A DNA stretch of 51,272 nucleotides from an uncultured Ignavibacteriota bacterium (GCA_903900335.1 CAIUMP010000052.1:1-51272); one strand, 5' to 3'; shown: positions 6,068 through 16,417, counted from the first letter of the stretch. Translations and numbers: made by a program. The notes: generated by a model from the letters alone, not told the origin.

Positions 6068-9000
6068 TTATTCCTTAGCAGAAATGATTCGCTTCGGCAT
6101 GACATCCAAAAGACTTTCGTAATCCTCTCTTGATCTCTGGAAAGAGTAATGGCCTTCGCCTACAACACTGGAGTACTTTGGCAAATAGTGTTCGAATAGT
6201 TGCTTCGAGGTTGCGTAATTTCCAGCGAGAGCATAATGCTTCGCAAGCGTTAAATAGCAAAGCAGGGTTTCCGCATGATCTTCGCCGCTTGTTCGTTGAT
6301 GGAAAGTGAGCACCTCCTTCAAAAGAATTTCTGCCTCCTCAAAGCGGTGTTGACCGCTAAGAGCGATGCCGATGTTAATCTTAAGCTTAAGTGTATTTGA
6401 ATTCGTTTCGCCTTGTTGGGCGGAGATCTGCGGCAAAAGTTCTCGCCAAGTCTTTTCAGCCTGAACGAAGTCTTGCTTTGCATACGCCGCCGCACCGAGA
6501 TTCATCACAGCCGAAAGCGTATTGGCATGATTCGGGCCAAGCATCCTGCGATTTATTGCAACTGCTCCCTCAATAAGAGGAATCGCTTCATCAGGCCGCT
6601 TACGTGTAATCAAAATCGCACCAAGGCTGTACATGATTTCAGCAACTTCAGGGTGTTGATCTCCATTGACACGTTTGCATCCCGCGAGAGCTTCTTCTAA
6701 CGTCTTCTGTGCCTTCTCGAGATCTCCCTTCTGATACGAAACAGCCGCCATGCTTCGTAGAATTTCAATCTGCTTTGAATTGATAAGACCTTCGGTCTTC
6801 TGGCAATTGGCCAGTGCACGTTCGAAGAGTGATTCTGCTTGATCCAAGTTTCGGAGTGCGTAACGGAGAGAGGCTAGGTTGATTAGATTATCTACTATCT
6901 TTGGGCTGTGAGCACCGAAGCATGTTTCGCCCAGCGCCAGTGCCTCATTAAGGAGCTTCGCGCTCTCGATATACTCGCCACGGTCAGTGCTGATTTGTCC
7001 AAGCGCGTTCAAGGCCTTCAATCGAGTTTCCTCTCTACCAGGGATAGTTCTGACGCGCGTGAGAAGTTCTTCGAAAAGCGGTCGAGCACGATTGAAACGT
7101 CCAGCAGTTTGATAGAAGTCTGCCACGGCGAGAAGACCAGAAAGATACTCTTCCGTTTCTGGACGCGACATCTTCAATTTCTCCAACTCAGAATCGTAGG
7201 CATTGTCGAACTCAATCTTCGTGGCAACCCACTCTTGTAGCAGTTGGTATTCGGCGTCACGTTTGGAAAACGCACGCAGCACGTCGAGCCGACTCAGGAA
7301 TTTCACTAATGCCTGCTCTTCCCCCGCCTCCTTCCAATGCCACGGCTCCTCGTCAATTCTCCTCGCTGAGACAGGCTGGGTGGAGAAGTACTGGGCAAGT
7401 GCGCGGTGGCGGGCACGGGCGATAGCGGGGTTTCCGAGGTAGCGCTTTTCCACGGCGCGGCGGAGATAGTCGTGGAAGAAGGTGAACCGACCGTTGGGCT
7501 TCATCAGGTGGTAGTCGAGCGCGAGGAGGAGGATCGACAGATGCACGCGGTTTCCTTCTGAGTCCCCCTTCGATGGCGGCGGAATTAGCTCCATCAGTTC
7601 GGACTCCGACAGTCCGTGCCTCGACTGTGCGATGTACGAAAGCACGTTGACGACAAGGTCGCGACCGTAGTCGTTCTCCATGCGTTCAAGTACAAGCTGG
7701 AACAGCTCGGCGAGGTCGTTCGAGCGGAGATAGTGATTGATCAGTTCGTCGAGGAGACCGTAGTCTGCAGTGAGCCGCAGTTCTTCCAGCAGTGTGCGCA
7801 AAAAGAGTGGAGAGGCGGCTTTCGGATCGCGGGCGATCTTGCGGAGTTGCTCAGAACTCAGCCCCTTGTGATACTCGCCTAAAAACCGGACAATAAGCGC
7901 CTCGCGCTCCATGTTGTCGAGCGGTTTGAGCGCAAGTTGTTGCCAGCCGCTCTTTTGCAGATTGTCGAGTGAGTTGCCGGGAGTAGTTGTGACGATCAGT
8001 CGGATATTCGGCGGCACATACTCCGGGAGCCATCCGAGAAGATTATCTGGCTCCGGAAGTTGATTCACCGCATCAATGACCAGGAGCAGATTCTCATCCT
8101 GCACGCGCGCCAGCCAGGTGGGGAGAAGCTGCTCGAGTTGCTCCTTGGTGTCCGGAATGTCCTCGGCAATTGCGTAGCGTTCTTTGATCTCCCCAAGCAC
8201 ATGGCGCAATATCGTCTGTGCGTCGCTGCCAGATGGCGACGCCCCCACAAAGTGTGCGATAGTGAAGGCCTTAGGATGTGTGCGCTGATGGTAGGAGGAG
8301 AAGTAGGCCATCAGCGCGCTCTTTCCCGCGCCCGATACTCCGTGCACCACAAGTGGCCCGCTGTCACTCGCTATGAACTGTTGCAGCGCTTGATAATTTG
8401 TCTGATTGGCAATGTACGCTTTGCGTCGAGTTGAGGCGAAGACCTCATGCAACCGACGCTCGATGGCAAGCGGGGAATCCGTCCCGAGACTCGGGAAGTC
8501 GCGGTCAAGGACGCTCAGGAGATCCTGAAAGACCATCTCACCGAATTCGTCCAGCGAAGTAAATGTGCGGAGCGGACGCCCGCTAGCGATGATCCTCTCT
8601 TGTAAGGTGTCGAGTTTTTTGCGGTCTTCAGAAGTCCCCTCCGATGGACGCGAATAGACAAATGCGCCGGTGGCCGTACTCGGATCGAGGAGGAAGCCCG
8701 ACATAAATTCCAATTCCACCAAACTCGCGCCGCCAATGACCGCATCTTCGATCCAGGGATAGCGATTGAGGAGTTGATAATCCTTTTGTACCTCAGCGAG
8801 AGGCGGCATCCAGCCGTACCGGTCGCCAAGAAGCCCGAGAAAGTAGGGGCGGCAATGGTCTATCTCTTCGAGGCACGTGCGAATGACGCGTCCCAGCGAG
8901 GTATCTTCATCCGTGAGGCCCCAGCGAAGATCGATCTCTGTAAACTCTATCCCACGCTCACGGCAGGCAGCGCGAACCTTAGGGAAGATCTGCTTCATGA

Positions 9001-9070
9001 GATGGCTTCGCTCCGCGTGAAGATCACGAAAGGTGGAGGAGACGAATACTCGGATATCGCGGCGGTCCAT
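6068..9070 (-). CDS. DUF4062-NACHT-TPR STAND ATPase
   Basis: A 1,000-residue protein when started at the ATG at 9068-9070, which begins directly with the DUF4062 fold (RDIRVFVSSTFRDLHAER, then EIDLRWG, FLGLLGDRYGW). The frame runs 36 codons further upstream, but that stretch lacks family similarity. A NACHT-type NTPase follows: Walker A GVSGAGKSAL at about residues 244-253 and Walker B LLLVIDAVNQL at about 325. Residues from about 700 onward are tetratricopeptide repeats of the kinesin-light-chain type (for example ALNALGQISTDRGEY, NLINLASLRYALRNLDQAESLF). STAND proteins of this layout are sensors: TPRs recognise a trigger, NACHT oligomerises, and the N-terminal domain signals or acts. Antiphage roles are known for bacterial NACHT proteins, but this one has no accessory gene on its strand. 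Confidence 0.85.
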   Translation of the reverse strand: MDRRDIRVFVSSTFRDLHAERSHLMKQIFPKVRAACRERGIEFTEIDLRWGLTDEDTSLGRVIRTCLEEIDHCRPYFLGLLGDRYGWMPPLAEVQKDYQLLNRYPWIEDAVIGGASLVELEFMSGFLLDPSTATGAFVYSRPSEGTSEDRKKLDTLQERIIASGRPLRTFTSLDEFGEMVFQDLLSVLDRDFPSLGTDSPLAIERRLHEVFASTRRKAYIANQTNYQALQQFIASDSGPLVVHGVSGAGKSALMAYFSSYHQRTHPKAFTIAHFVGASPSGSDAQTILRHVLGEIKERYAIAEDIPDTKEQLEQLLPTWLARVQDENLLLVIDAVNQLPEPDNLLGWLPEYVPPNIRLIVTTTPGNSLDNLQKSGWQQLALKPLDNMEREALIVRFLGEYHKGLSSEQLRKIARDPKAASPLFLRTLLEELRLTADYGLLDELINHYLRSNDLAELFQLVLERMENDYGRDLVVNVLSYIAQSRHGLSESELMELIPPPSKGDSEGNRVHLSILLLALDYHLMKPNGRFTFFHDYLRRAVEKRYLGNPAIARARHRALAQYFSTQPVSARRIDEEPWHWKEAGEEQALVKFLSRLDVLRAFSKRDAEYQLLQEWVATKIEFDNAYDSELEKLKMSRPETEEYLSGLLAVADFYQTAGRFNRARPLFEELLTRVRTIPGREETRLKALNALGQISTDRGEYIESAKLLNEALALGETCFGAHSPKIVDNLINLASLRYALRNLDQAESLFERALANCQKTEGLINSKQIEILRSMAAVSYQKGDLEKAQKTLEEALAGCKRVNGDQHPEVAEIMYSLGAILITRKRPDEAIPLIEGAVAINRRMLGPNHANTLSAVMNLGAAAYAKQDFVQAEKTWRELLPQISAQQGETNSNTLKLKINIGIALSGQHRFEEAEILLKEVLTFHQRTSGEDHAETLLCYLTLAKHYALAGNYATSKQLFEHYLPKYSSVVGEGHYSFQRSREDYESLLDVMPKRIISAKE

Positions 9071-9240
9071 TATTTGTTGGTAACTAGAATGTGGACGATG
9101 GATGACGCTACATCCATGGAGACAGATTCTTCGGTGAAGATTCACACAAGATTTGCACCAATAGGAATGCCACTCCAAGATTCTCGGTTCCTTTAATAAC
9201 CAGTCGAATCCCGGATTCCAAACATCTACGTAAAGATACC

Positions 9241-10659
9241 ATGCTTTCGCTACAATTCCTCGGTGCAGCCGGTCAGGTGACAGGCTCCAAGTATTTTCTT
9301 CGGACCGCTACCCATCGTGGTGTAATGGTTGATTGCGGTCTCTTTCAGGGTGGGCGAGAATTGCGCGAGATGAATTGGAATCCACTGCCGATCCAGATCT
9401 CGGACGTCGCGAATGTCGTCCTGACCCACGCCCACTTGGATCACACGGGTTACCTGCCGCGCCTGATGAAGAGCGGGTTCAAGGGTCAGATATGGTGCAC
9501 GTCATCGACATACGATGTCGCACAGTTCATTCTTCGCGACTCCGCGCATCTTCAACAGGAGGATGCGTTGCACGCGAATCACCATCATTTCTCTCGTCAC
9601 AAGCCCGCGCTGCCACTCTATACTCCAGAGGATACGGAAGCGGTGCTCGGGCTTTTTCACGTTCAGGATCGTCACAAGAAGAAAATTCTACCAGATGACC
9701 TGAGCTTTGAGTATTCTAATGCCGGTCATATTCTTGGCTCTTGCTCCATATTAATGGAAAAACGATTCGCGGAGTCCGAAGGTGGCCACGCCCCGATTAG
9801 AGTGTTGTTCTCCGGCGACCTTGGCCGCGAGAAGCCGATCTATCTCGTTCATCGCGAAGCACCACCAGCGGCCGATATTGTCATCTGCGAATCCACGTAC
9901 GGAGATAAGCTCCACCACCCGGTTGCACCATCGGACGAACTGCTCGGCATCATGAAGGAGGCGATCGCAAGTAAGTCCGTACTCGTAATTCCGGCGTTTG
10001 CGGTTGATCGCGCCCAGGAGTTGATCTTTTGCTTACATGAGCTCTTTCGTGATAATCAAATTCCATCCGTTCCTGTCTTCGTAGATAGCCCAATGGCAAC
10101 AGGCGTAACCGCATTGTATGAGAAGTATCCGGACGAGCACTGCATTCCCTGTGATCTTATGCAACAGCCAGGTGAGAATCCTCTTTCATTTCCATCGCTC
10201 AAGTTTACGCAGACGCCAGAGGACTCGAAACATTTGAATGAACTTAAGGGCCCCGCCGTCATCATCAGCGCTAGCGGTATGGCCACTGGTGGGCGCATCA
10301 TGCACCATCTCATCAATCGGTTGCCTGATCCAAACACCATCGTGCTCTTCACGGGGTATCAAGCGGAAGAGACGCTTGGCAGACTACTCATGGAAGGCGC
10401 ACATTCGGTGAGTATTTTTGGAGAAAATATTAAAGTGGCGGCCCGAATTCAAACCCTCACTAATTTCAGCGCACATTCCGATCAGCGGGAGATCATGGAT
10501 TGGTTGAAACAGATTCCCGCACCACCAAAGCGCCTGTTCCTAACCCATGGTGAAGACGGACCGCGAAAGGTGCTGAAGGAATTGGTGGAGAAAGAACTCG
10601 GATGGAACGTCGCCATGCCGAAGCTTAATGAGATCGTAGATCTGACAACAATTTCGTAA
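9241..10659 (+). CDS. Beta-CASP metallo-beta-lactamase-fold RNase
   Basis: A 472-residue zinc-dependent nuclease of the CPSF73/YSH1-like beta-CASP group, which cleaves RNA. The metal motif HAHLDH is at residues 63-68. Further ligands appear in GHILGSC and FSGDLGR. The beta-CASP insertion carries IPAFAVDRAQEL and VDSPMATGVTALY, and the RMMBL-type end contains NFSAHSD followed by a late THGE. The length is normal for the family. The ATG at 9241 begins the core fold at once (MLSLQFLGAAGQVTGSKYFL). It runs divergently from the STAND ATPase. The stop TAA is two bases before the ATG of the next gene, so they are cotranscribed. Confidence 0.92.
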   Translation: MLSLQFLGAAGQVTGSKYFLRTATHRGVMVDCGLFQGGRELREMNWNPLPIQISDVANVVLTHAHLDHTGYLPRLMKSGFKGQIWCTSSTYDVAQFILRDSAHLQQEDALHANHHHFSRHKPALPLYTPEDTEAVLGLFHVQDRHKKKILPDDLSFEYSNAGHILGSCSILMEKRFAESEGGHAPIRVLFSGDLGREKPIYLVHREAPPAADIVICESTYGDKLHHPVAPSDELLGIMKEAIASKSVLVIPAFAVDRAQELIFCLHELFRDNQIPSVPVFVDSPMATGVTALYEKYPDEHCIPCDLMQQPGENPLSFPSLKFTQTPEDSKHLNELKGPAVIISASGMATGGRIMHHLINRLPDPNTIVLFTGYQAEETLGRLLMEGAHSVSIFGENIKVAARIQTLTNFSAHSDQREIMDWLKQIPAPPKRLFLTHGEDGPRKVLKELVEKELGWNVAMPKLNEIVDLTTIS

Positions 10660-10661
10660 GA

Positions 10662-13646
10662 ATGGTATATCACAACGGAGAGACCGTGGACTTTGGGTTA
10701 CGGTCTCTCAGACGCGCGTCGACTGGGACAACGCTAGCCAATTGGCGCCGCACACGTATAGCAGTGGCAGTGCTGCTGGCGTTGATCCTATCGAGTCAGT
10801 CGCATGCCCAGCTACTTGGCGTAACTGGCGCAAACCACCCTGAGCTGGATTGGAATCAGATAGAGACGCGACATTTCACACTGGTCTATCATCAGGGGTT
10901 GGACTCCATCGCTCGCGTCGCAGCACCAATTGCCGAGGAAGTGTATCGTGTGGTGACAACAAATCTGGAGACGCCACTCAATAAGAAGATCCGCATATAC
11001 TTCTCCGATAACGATGAGGAGCGCAACGCATTCGCATTCTCCGATAACTATATCTTCATCTGGATGCGCGGAATCCTCGATGATAATCTCTTCTCCCTGC
11101 GAGCAAGCGGGACATCAAAGTGGCTGCGCTCAGTGCTGACACATGAGTTTACCCATATCGTCATTGCCCATGCAACGCATACTTGGTTTGACGACATCCT
11201 GCCGCTGGGTGGGGTACCGCGTTGGTTCAACGAGGGGATGGCGCGTTATATGGAGCCCGATGGTTGGACAAATGATCTGGACATTCCACTGCGCGTTGGT
11301 GCCGTTTCCAGCAAGCTGAATCTGGGTGGGGAAGACCTGCTTGCTGGGACATTCATGTACGAGGGCGGACAATCATTGGTCAGGTATATTGCCTCGAAGT
11401 ATGGGGACAGCACGCTGGTAAAGATCATCAAGCATCGCGAAGGAGGGATCAGCGCCTACAATTTTGAAGAAGCCATAAAGGAAACCACGAAGCATCCGTT
11501 TCGAGAACTGTACGATGATTGGCACAAGACACTCAACGTGTATTACAACACCGAGTACGGACAGAAGGAAGATGTTGAGGACATTGCTCGGAAGATACCG
11601 ACCGGACTCGCTGTCGTTGGCGCAGCACGCCTTTCGCCGGACGAAAAAGATATTGCGTTACTTGGGAAGAAGACCATCGAGGAGGGATCGAAATTATTTA
11701 TTGTCGCCAATGACACCGGCTCTCACATTGAACTTGTAATCGACGAACCGGGTATTGAACCCTATCTTTCTTGGTCGCCGGATGGGAAGTACCTACTATT
11801 CTCGAAAGTGCGATTTGGCAGCAGCGCGAGTCTTGTATATGACCTGTATAAGTGCGACGTGTCAACCGGGGAATTGACGAGGTTATCCACTGATGCGCGG
11901 CTGGAGTATCCCGATTGGTCACCGGATGGCAAGCAGATCGTTGCGGCACAATTTAGCCAGTCCGGATCTGACCTCGTCGTGCTCGACGCGGAAGGTTTGC
12001 ATTTAAGTCGGTTGACCAACTTCAACGAAGGCAACGTCGAGGTGTATGCTCCTCGCTGGTCCCCGGATGGGAAGCAGGTAGCCTTCAGCATCTTTCGCAA
12101 GAATGGAATGCGCGATGTTGCGACCGTCGATGTCGCTTCGGGTGCTGTTCGTTATTTCACAAACGACTCGATCAATGATCGCTATCCCGTCTGGTCTCCG
12201 CGAGGTGATTCTGTCTTGTTTCTGTCATTTCAGGATGGCCTGCCAAATCTGTATGCTATGCCCGCCGTTGCCGATGGCACACCAGACAAGCGACGTGCGC
12301 TGACGAACGTCGCCTCGAATATTCTCGCGTGGGATTGGTCGAAACACACAGACTCGATCCTAGTCACTTCATTTGAATCGAGAAATTCCGTCCAGATGTA
12401 CTGGCTGCCTGCGACGCGCAACGCCACTTCAACGCCAATGCCAGCACTTGCGCCTAAGTACACAGAATGGCGCAACATACACTGGCCCCTTGTCACCCGC
12501 ACGCAGGATTCCATTCCTGCAACAGAAATCACTGGTCCGCTTAGCTACAACTCGCTTGCTCATATTCATTCGTTAGCGATTCTGCCGCTTGTCGGCACAG
12601 ACTTGACGCGCTCGGGAGATCCGGGCGTCCAGTGGGGCGCAGTAAGTATCTTTTCAGATGAAATGCAAAAGCATCTCATTGAGGCGTTCGGGTTCTATGG
12701 TGACGTGAGCCATTCTTTCACCTACGGGGTGCAATACCAGAATAACCAGCTTCGTCCGACTATCAGCGCAGGGGCCTCGCACATTATTGGATTCAAGGAT
12801 GTCCTTGATGACGTGGCATACTATGAGCACTCGCACTCCTATAATCTGGGAGTAAGCTACATCTTCCATACACCTAACTCTCTGACCAACATTCATAGCC
12901 TTAGCATAGGTGGAGAATACACGGATCGAGAGCCATGGAATCTCTCAGCATTTGACTCTATCCAAGTCAGTCACCGTCCCATCGCCGCAAAGTTAGCTAC
13001 ATTGAGTATTACCTATGCGTACCTTTCAAAGCTCTTACAGAGCGGCATCGGCGTGACACACTTTGACCATAAGCTTGGCAGCGATCTCACGCGAACCCGT
13101 TTTCGAGCGTTCGTTCACTGGGAGCTGCCGATGGGTGAGGATGATCATGATCAACTTGCATTCATCGCTCACGGCGCGGCGGATTTTGGCGACGAGCTTC
13201 CGCAGGATCATCTTGGCTTCTACAATTATGATGTGTTTGAAGGTGGCTTCGACTTTACCACCGTTCACCCACGTGACCGACTGCGCGGCATTCGGCGGGC
13301 CTCGTATGGAAATAGACTTGTGCTTGGCTCGGTTGAGCTACGTCAGCGCGATCAATTCTTCAGCAATCTTGTGCCTATCATCAAGGCATTTGAACCACAA
13401 CTTGTTGAGTTTTTCGATATGGGTTCGGCCTGGTATGCAAACGCTCCGGGGAATAATCAAGCTGTACCTGTTATTTCAACGGGCAGCACCGAATGGCTCA
13501 AGAGTATTGGCATCGAACTCCGTTCTGAAGTAGGATTTGATCTATCACTTGGGGCAGGCGTCGGGTGGGAGATGCTCCATGCTGGTTTCCATAGCAGCGA
13601 TTATGGGCCGCCTGATTGGTTTCTTCGCTTGAACGCAGAACTCTGA
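10662..13646 (+). CDS. Exported gluzincin-like peptidase with WD40-like propeller and C-terminal barrel
   Basis: A 994-residue envelope protein. A signal segment (VAVLLALILSSQSHA) ends near residue 47. A peptidase MA-like zinc site follows: HEFTH near residue 163, with the downstream glutamate in WFNEGMARYME. The middle holds several TolB/PD40-type blades (LSWSPDGKYLLFS, PDWSPDGKQIVAA, PRWSPDGKQVAFS, PVWSPRGDSVLFL). The last third, rich in aromatic-ended strands (SLSIGGEYTDREPW, HWELPMGEDDHDQLAF), looks like an outer-membrane beta barrel of the surface-antigen type and ends FLRLNAEL. The combination suggests a surface or periplasm-facing protease tethered in the outer membrane. It starts two bases after the beta-CASP gene. 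Substrate unknown. Confidence 0.8.
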   Translation: MVYHNGETVDFGLRSLRRASTGTTLANWRRTRIAVAVLLALILSSQSHAQLLGVTGANHPELDWNQIETRHFTLVYHQGLDSIARVAAPIAEEVYRVVTTNLETPLNKKIRIYFSDNDEERNAFAFSDNYIFIWMRGILDDNLFSLRASGTSKWLRSVLTHEFTHIVIAHATHTWFDDILPLGGVPRWFNEGMARYMEPDGWTNDLDIPLRVGAVSSKLNLGGEDLLAGTFMYEGGQSLVRYIASKYGDSTLVKIIKHREGGISAYNFEEAIKETTKHPFRELYDDWHKTLNVYYNTEYGQKEDVEDIARKIPTGLAVVGAARLSPDEKDIALLGKKTIEEGSKLFIVANDTGSHIELVIDEPGIEPYLSWSPDGKYLLFSKVRFGSSASLVYDLYKCDVSTGELTRLSTDARLEYPDWSPDGKQIVAAQFSQSGSDLVVLDAEGLHLSRLTNFNEGNVEVYAPRWSPDGKQVAFSIFRKNGMRDVATVDVASGAVRYFTNDSINDRYPVWSPRGDSVLFLSFQDGLPNLYAMPAVADGTPDKRRALTNVASNILAWDWSKHTDSILVTSFESRNSVQMYWLPATRNATSTPMPALAPKYTEWRNIHWPLVTRTQDSIPATEITGPLSYNSLAHIHSLAILPLVGTDLTRSGDPGVQWGAVSIFSDEMQKHLIEAFGFYGDVSHSFTYGVQYQNNQLRPTISAGASHIIGFKDVLDDVAYYEHSHSYNLGVSYIFHTPNSLTNIHSLSIGGEYTDREPWNLSAFDSIQVSHRPIAAKLATLSITYAYLSKLLQSGIGVTHFDHKLGSDLTRTRFRAFVHWELPMGEDDHDQLAFIAHGAADFGDELPQDHLGFYNYDVFEGGFDFTTVHPRDRLRGIRRASYGNRLVLGSVELRQRDQFFSNLVPIIKAFEPQLVEFFDMGSAWYANAPGNNQAVPVISTGSTEWLKSIGIELRSEVGFDLSLGAGVGWEMLHAGFHSSDYGPPDWFLRLNAEL

Positions 13647-13766
13647 CGCAGCTGCCCACGAGGGGACTCACTTGTCGATGGTAGCCACACAATAAAGTTC
13701 GAAACCGGGAAGTAACAGGCCAGTTCTTTGGTTGTTTGGACTGTACGACCAATTTCTTTATCCAGT

Positions 13767-15833
13767 ATGATTCGAATACTTGTCGCCCTACTGACTATCC
13801 TCACATTCCATGAGTCGGTTTGGGCTCAGCATCGGCCACTTTCACTGCCGCTTGATACTTCGACAGCGATTAAGAGGCCGTATGATGTGATTGGCTACAA
13901 GATCTTGCTCGATTGGAGACCTGTCTTCAAAAACAAGACGAGTGTATACCAGGGCGTAAGTGAGATCACCGTCACAAGCAGCAGTGACAGCATTACAGAG
14001 ATCGTGCTGGATGCTATCGATCTGCGCGTTGATACGCTGTATCTCAATGGTGTCGTGACCGCCCTGCCGGTACAAATGGCGGGTGACAGCATTTTGCATA
14101 TTCCACTTCCTGCACATCTTCGGCCTAAGGGTACGAACATCGTGATGCGAATCTGCTACACTCATACAAATCCGGTCAATCCAAGCGGTTTGACAGCGGG
14201 CTTTCTCTATTATCCAAAAGGCACGGTGGGTGCGCTTCGTAACCGGTGGGATTCCGTAGGCAATTTCCATCGGGACACTGAGTTTGTGCAGGAGGATCTT
14301 GCGTACACCATGAGTGAATCTCTGGACGCTCGCCGATGGATGCCGTGCAATGACGAGCCATACGACAAAGCGAATTCCGAGATCGCGATAATCGTCCCGA
14401 GCCCATACAGTGCTCAGTCGAATGGGACGCTGCAATCAGTGGACAGCAATAGCGATGGTTCACGCACCTACCATTGGAAGAGCGACCGTCCGATCTCGAC
14501 GTATCTAATGTGCGCCAGCGCAAGCAAGTGGACAGAGTGGAAGGACTACTACCATCGGGTGAGTGTACCAAATGACAGTGTTCCTTTGGTTTTCTTCGCA
14601 TGGCCGCAAGATTACGATGGAACCGGAGGAACGGGCTACAATGGCAAGAAAGCGTATCAGAACACCTGGAAGATGATGGACGCAGATTCCCGCGCCTTCG
14701 GTGAATATCCATTCAAGCAATACGGTCAGATTCAGCTTGAGCCGTTTGCCTGGGGCGGAATGGAGCACCAGTCCATGACAGCGAATTCCCGCTCGGTGAT
14801 GGACAGCATGTATCCGGATCAATTCACCATAGCGCACGAGTTGTTCCACCAATGGTTTGGTGATAAGACCACTTGCGAAACCTGGGCGGACGTGTGGCTA
14901 AACGAGAGTTTTGCAACCTTCGGTGAGATGTTCTGGGCGGAGCATAGCTTTGGACATAGCGGATACCTTTCCTATCTGAGAATGCTCGCGGACCGTTACA
15001 TGAATAGCTCACCGACGTTCATGTTTGCACCGATCTACGGGCCGCCGACGTATCAGGATGCCTGGGCGACGGACTACGTCGCGAACACCTACTACAAGGG
15101 CGGCTGTGTGCTCGCCATGCTGAGGCGTGTACTCGACGACGATACGTTGTTCTATAATACGCTTCGGGATTATTCTGCTGCGTATGCCTACACCTCAGCG
15201 AACACCTTCCAATTTCGAAATTACCTTCAGGAGCGAGCAGGGACGCGCTCACCTATTGATCTCTTCGATTACGTAGATCAATGGATCATCGGGCCGGCCT
15301 TTCCGATCTATTCGATCACGTGGTCGCAGGATAATTTGAATAAGCTCTATGTGCATGTGCAGCAAACGCAAGAAAAAGCGGACCACTTCACCATGCCGCT
15401 GCGATTCCTGGCACTCACGGGAAGCGATACAACCAACCTCACCTTCATCAATAATATCAGAACTCAGAGCTTTACCGCGCAACTGGACCACCCGATCGAA
15501 TCGCTCGTCTTCGATACGACCGCGATCCCAATAGCGAAATTCTCTGTGGTCAGAAACGATGCGCTCTCCGTTGCGGTCAACCCAAATGTCAACGAGCAGA
15601 TCCGAGTATCTTCCGACGGCAGTACCGTGCGAGTAAACTTTGTGCCGATCCAAAACAGTAATGCAGTGCTTCGAATAGTTGATCTGCTTGGAAGGACAGT
15701 CTTGGAGAGCGGTGGCTCATCTGGCTTGTCACAGGTCACTTTCGGCGAGCGCTCGATGCCTAACGGAGAGTACTTGGTAATCTTAATAGACGGTTCACGT
15801 CGAGCTGTCACGCGATTTCAGTTGGCGAGATAG
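13767..15833 (+). CDS. M1 family aminopeptidase with T9SS tail
   Basis: A 688-residue exported zinc aminopeptidase. The frame extends upstream to 13728, but the ATG at 13767 gives a clean signal peptide (MIRILVALLTILTFHESVWA). The exopeptidase motif is WGGMEHQSM near residue 330, and the zinc site HELFHQW near residue 357 is followed 18 residues later by WLNESFATF, the full M1 signature. The GAMEN asparagine is His here, a common variant in Bacteroidota enzymes. Residues from about 610 form a Por-type C-terminal domain (LRIVDLLGRTVLES, then NGEYLVILIDGSRRAVTRFQL), marking T9SS export. It probably degrades peptides at the cell surface for nutrition. The gene sits 120 bases after another envelope protease. 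Confidence 0.92.
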   Translation: MIRILVALLTILTFHESVWAQHRPLSLPLDTSTAIKRPYDVIGYKILLDWRPVFKNKTSVYQGVSEITVTSSSDSITEIVLDAIDLRVDTLYLNGVVTALPVQMAGDSILHIPLPAHLRPKGTNIVMRICYTHTNPVNPSGLTAGFLYYPKGTVGALRNRWDSVGNFHRDTEFVQEDLAYTMSESLDARRWMPCNDEPYDKANSEIAIIVPSPYSAQSNGTLQSVDSNSDGSRTYHWKSDRPISTYLMCASASKWTEWKDYYHRVSVPNDSVPLVFFAWPQDYDGTGGTGYNGKKAYQNTWKMMDADSRAFGEYPFKQYGQIQLEPFAWGGMEHQSMTANSRSVMDSMYPDQFTIAHELFHQWFGDKTTCETWADVWLNESFATFGEMFWAEHSFGHSGYLSYLRMLADRYMNSSPTFMFAPIYGPPTYQDAWATDYVANTYYKGGCVLAMLRRVLDDDTLFYNTLRDYSAAYAYTSANTFQFRNYLQERAGTRSPIDLFDYVDQWIIGPAFPIYSITWSQDNLNKLYVHVQQTQEKADHFTMPLRFLALTGSDTTNLTFINNIRTQSFTAQLDHPIESLVFDTTAIPIAKFSVVRNDALSVAVNPNVNEQIRVSSDGSTVRVNFVPIQNSNAVLRIVDLLGRTVLESGGSSGLSQVTFGERSMPNGEYLVILIDGSRRAVTRFQLAR

Positions 15834-15967
15834 CGCAATCAGTGATGTGCGAAGCACGAGGGCGCGATGAGAAAGTGAACTCACTCGCTGGAAATTTTGT
15901 ACTTTGACCAAGCAGCAGATGGTGACGCCCATTTCCATCTGTAGCGTGTGCAGCATTTGCGGCCGGC

Positions 15968-16342
15968 ATGGCCTACGAGTTGACCCGCCCCAGGTTTACT
16001 CCGCGAACGAGATATCTTTCTGTCATGGCTCGATCTTCTATCAAGAAGCGTGCGAAGCGTCTATTGCGCTCTCCACGCAATTTACTCATCACGGGGATCC
16101 TATTTGTTCTTACTACCACCTTGCTCTTTGCGAACAAGGGTATTTGGCGTCATGCAACGCTCAAGCACGAGATCGGGCAGCGCGAGGCAGTGCTGGTTAA
16201 GCTTGAGTCAGAGCAAGCCAGTATTGAACGGCAGGTTGGGTTGTTGCGGCTTGAGGATGTTAGCACGATCGAGCGCATTGCTCGCGAGCGCTATAACATG
16301 AAACGCCCCGGAGAGACTATCTATCGCATCGAGGCAAACTAG
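15968..16342 (+). CDS. FtsB/DivIC-like septum formation initiator
   Basis: A 124-residue bitopic protein: a basic cytoplasmic head (SSIKKRAKRLLRSPRN), one membrane segment (LLITGILFVLTTTLLF), then a periplasmic coiled coil (EIGQREAVLVKLESEQASIERQ) and the conserved ending in which IARERYNMKRPGE stands out. FtsB/DivIC links FtsL and FtsQ/DivIB in the division complex. A second ATG at 16025 would give 105 residues, nearer the usual length; neither start has a clear Shine-Dalgarno site. The gene stands between the M1 peptidase and a sugar kinase, away from other division genes. Confidence 0.85.
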   Translation: MAYELTRPRFTPRTRYLSVMARSSIKKRAKRLLRSPRNLLITGILFVLTTTLLFANKGIWRHATLKHEIGQREAVLVKLESEQASIERQVGLLRLEDVSTIERIARERYNMKRPGETIYRIEAN

Positions 16343-16417
16343 CTTCTGGCAAGAGCGTGCTTGAGTAGTCACGAATCACTTTCTCCCTTGCCATAATTTT
16401 ACTTCTGGATCAACGCA

